Below, piece after piece: positions 63,018 to 64,000 of a stretch of DNA of 64,000 nucleotides (position 1 is the first letter of the stretch; each line of letters starts with the position of its first letter). Location: NCBI RefSeq assembly GCF_018678075.1, contig NZ_JAHHIR010000097.1:1-64000 (forward strand), read 5' to 3'. The notes below the pieces were generated by a model, which was given only the letters and a program-made list of their open reading frames with translations, made no database searches and had not been told where the DNA came from. This DNA comes from Epibacterium ulvae (GTDB taxonomy: Bacteria > Pseudomonadota > Alphaproteobacteria > Rhodobacterales > Rhodobacteraceae). A program made the position numbers and the translations under genes.

Positions 63018-63809
63018 ATGTCTGAACTTGCAATCGAACGTGAAATCGACCGCACCAAAATGTCCGTTTCGGACGAGGTGGCGATCCAAATTACCGGCAT
63101 GAACAAGTGGTACGGTCAGTTCCACGTGCTGCGGGACATCAACCTTACCGTAAACCGCGGTGAGCGGATCGTGATTGCCGGACCTTCGGGTTCGGGTAAA
63201 TCCACCATGATCCGCTGCCTGAATGCTCTGGAAGAGCATCAGGAAGGCCAGATCATCGTCGACGGGACCGAGCTGACCTCTGATCTGAAAAACATCGACA
63301 AGATCCGCTCGGAAGTGGGCATGTGTTTCCAGCACTTCAACCTGTTCCCACATCTGACGATCCTGGAGAACTGCACGCTGGCGCCGATCTGGGTGCGTAA
63401 AACCGCCAAGAAGGAAGCCGAAGAACTGGCGATGCACTTCCTGGAAAAGGTAAAGATCCCGGAGCAGGCGCATAAATACCCCGGCATGTTGTCCGGTGGT
63501 CAGCAGCAACGTGTGGCAATCGCGCGCTCTTTGTGCATGAAGCCCCGCATCATGTTGTTTGACGAACCGACATCGGCGCTGGACCCTGAGATGATCAAAG
63601 AGGTGCTCGACACCATGATCGAGCTGGCCGAAGAAGGGATGACCATGCTCTGTGTGACCCACGAAATGGGCTTTGCCCGTCAGGTGGCGAACCGGGTCAT
63701 CTTTATGGCGGACGGTCAGATCGTGGAACAAAACGAGCCGGAAGAGTTCTTTAACAACCCACAGAGCGAGCGCACCCAGCAGTTCCTGAGCCAGATCCTG
63801 GGTCACTGA
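63018..63809 (+). CDS. bztD: Amino acid ABC transporter ATP-binding protein BztD/AapP
   Basis: The 263-aa ATPase has Walker A AGPSGSGKSTMIR, the signature LSGGQQQRVAIARSL, Walker B IMLFDEPTSALDPE and the H-loop CVTHEMGF. AAGGAG precedes the ATG. It drives the Bzt transporter, and a terminator follows. Confidence 0.95.
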   Translation: MSELAIEREIDRTKMSVSDEVAIQITGMNKWYGQFHVLRDINLTVNRGERIVIAGPSGSGKSTMIRCLNALEEHQEGQIIVDGTELTSDLKNIDKIRSEVGMCFQHFNLFPHLTILENCTLAPIWVRKTAKKEAEELAMHFLEKVKIPEQAHKYPGMLSGGQQQRVAIARSLCMKPRIMLFDEPTSALDPEMIKEVLDTMIELAEEGMTMLCVTHEMGFARQVANRVIFMADGQIVEQNEPEEFFNNPQSERTQQFLSQILGH

Positions 63810-63838
63810 TCTCTGCACTGCAGCTGTTATAAAACGGG

Positions 63839-63864
63839 AAGGCCGGGCATTTGCCCGGCCTTTC
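63839..63864 (+). terminator. Terminator after bztD
   Basis: AAGGCCGGGC / GCCCGGCCTT with an ATTT loop, followed by T. It ends the bzt operon; the last 135 bases of the window show no gene. Confidence 0.9.
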
Positions 63865-64000
63865 TGGTTTTGTCGCCGGCGCTCCGGCTTGGTTGGTGCC
63901 CGTTTCATGCGTCGACTTGAGAGACGCTGAATTCATTTTAAGTAGCTGCTTTTATTTACATAATTTGATTCGTTGTCGATCTTGGGCAACCTGGAAGACG

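Noticed and set aside
62370-63908. 512-codon open frame on the minus strand opposite bztC-bztD
   Set aside because: It covers well-supported transporter genes in the other direction; composition is His/Gln/Arg-rich shadow sequence.

Overview
The window is a chromosomal segment of an alphaproteobacterium, most likely a marine member of the Rhodobacteraceae (Roseobacter group). The signs are a ribosomal protein order of rplB-rpsS-rplV-rpsC-rplP / rpmC-rpsQ-rplN-rplX-rplE-rpsN-rpsH-rplF-rplR-rpsE-rpmD / rplO-secY-adk / rpsM-rpsK-rpoA-rplQ with no rpsD, a BztABCD-type amino acid transporter, an Atp12-family protein, a DUF1127 protein, Ca-binding RTX secreted proteins and exo-type polysaccharide genes. 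No species can be named from sequence alone.

Layout. 1-1180: a small gene pair (95-aa hypothetical plus a broken HEPN-like ORF) and a 35-codon small ORF behind a strong inverted repeat, all ahead of rplB. 1181-3831: rplB to rplP, closed by a terminator. 3914-7813: accessory block between rplP and rpmC (secreted protein, DUF2189 membrane protein, 2OG-Fe oxygenase, sulfotransferase, DUF2322 protein, secreted protein). 8235-12600: rpmC to rpmD, closed by a terminator. About 12.6-42.4 kb: a 30-kb accessory island between rpmD and rplO. 42453-45053: rplO-secY-adk. 45079-46117: two BLUF photoreceptor-type genes on the minus strand. 46517-48986: rpsM-rpsK-rpoA-rplQ. 49193-63809: ATP-grasp gene, two YitT-like paralogues, DAHP synthase with an attenuator, Do-like protease, rarA, crcB, rluC-type synthase, HAD phosphatase, Atp12 and bztABCD.

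The island looks like a complete Wzx/Wzy-type exopolysaccharide locus with succinoglycan-like (exo) components: ExoY priming transferase, ExoA, ExoM and GT4 glycosyltransferases, flippase, ExoP/Wzc co-polymerase, ExoQ polymerase and ExoF export protein. It also has three acyltransferases, three sulfotransferases, two GH16 glycanases (one fused to RTX repeats), an RTX subtilase and a small RTX protein. I infer a sulfated, acylated extracellular polysaccharide with its own trimming enzymes. The island edge next to rplO holds a DUF1127 protein, a PAS-like Cys-cluster protein and a SUKH gene interrupted by one in-frame TGA.

The most interesting points are: the ribosomal supercluster cut into separately terminated blocks by accessory genes; an attenuator before DAHP synthase with a Phe/Trp/Tyr-rich leader peptide and mutually exclusive hairpins; a BLUF pair inside the ribosomal region, one canonical and one lacking the photochemical Tyr and Gln; and the small ORF with inverted repeat near the S10 genes. 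No tRNA, rRNA, CRISPR, transposase or integrase was recognised.
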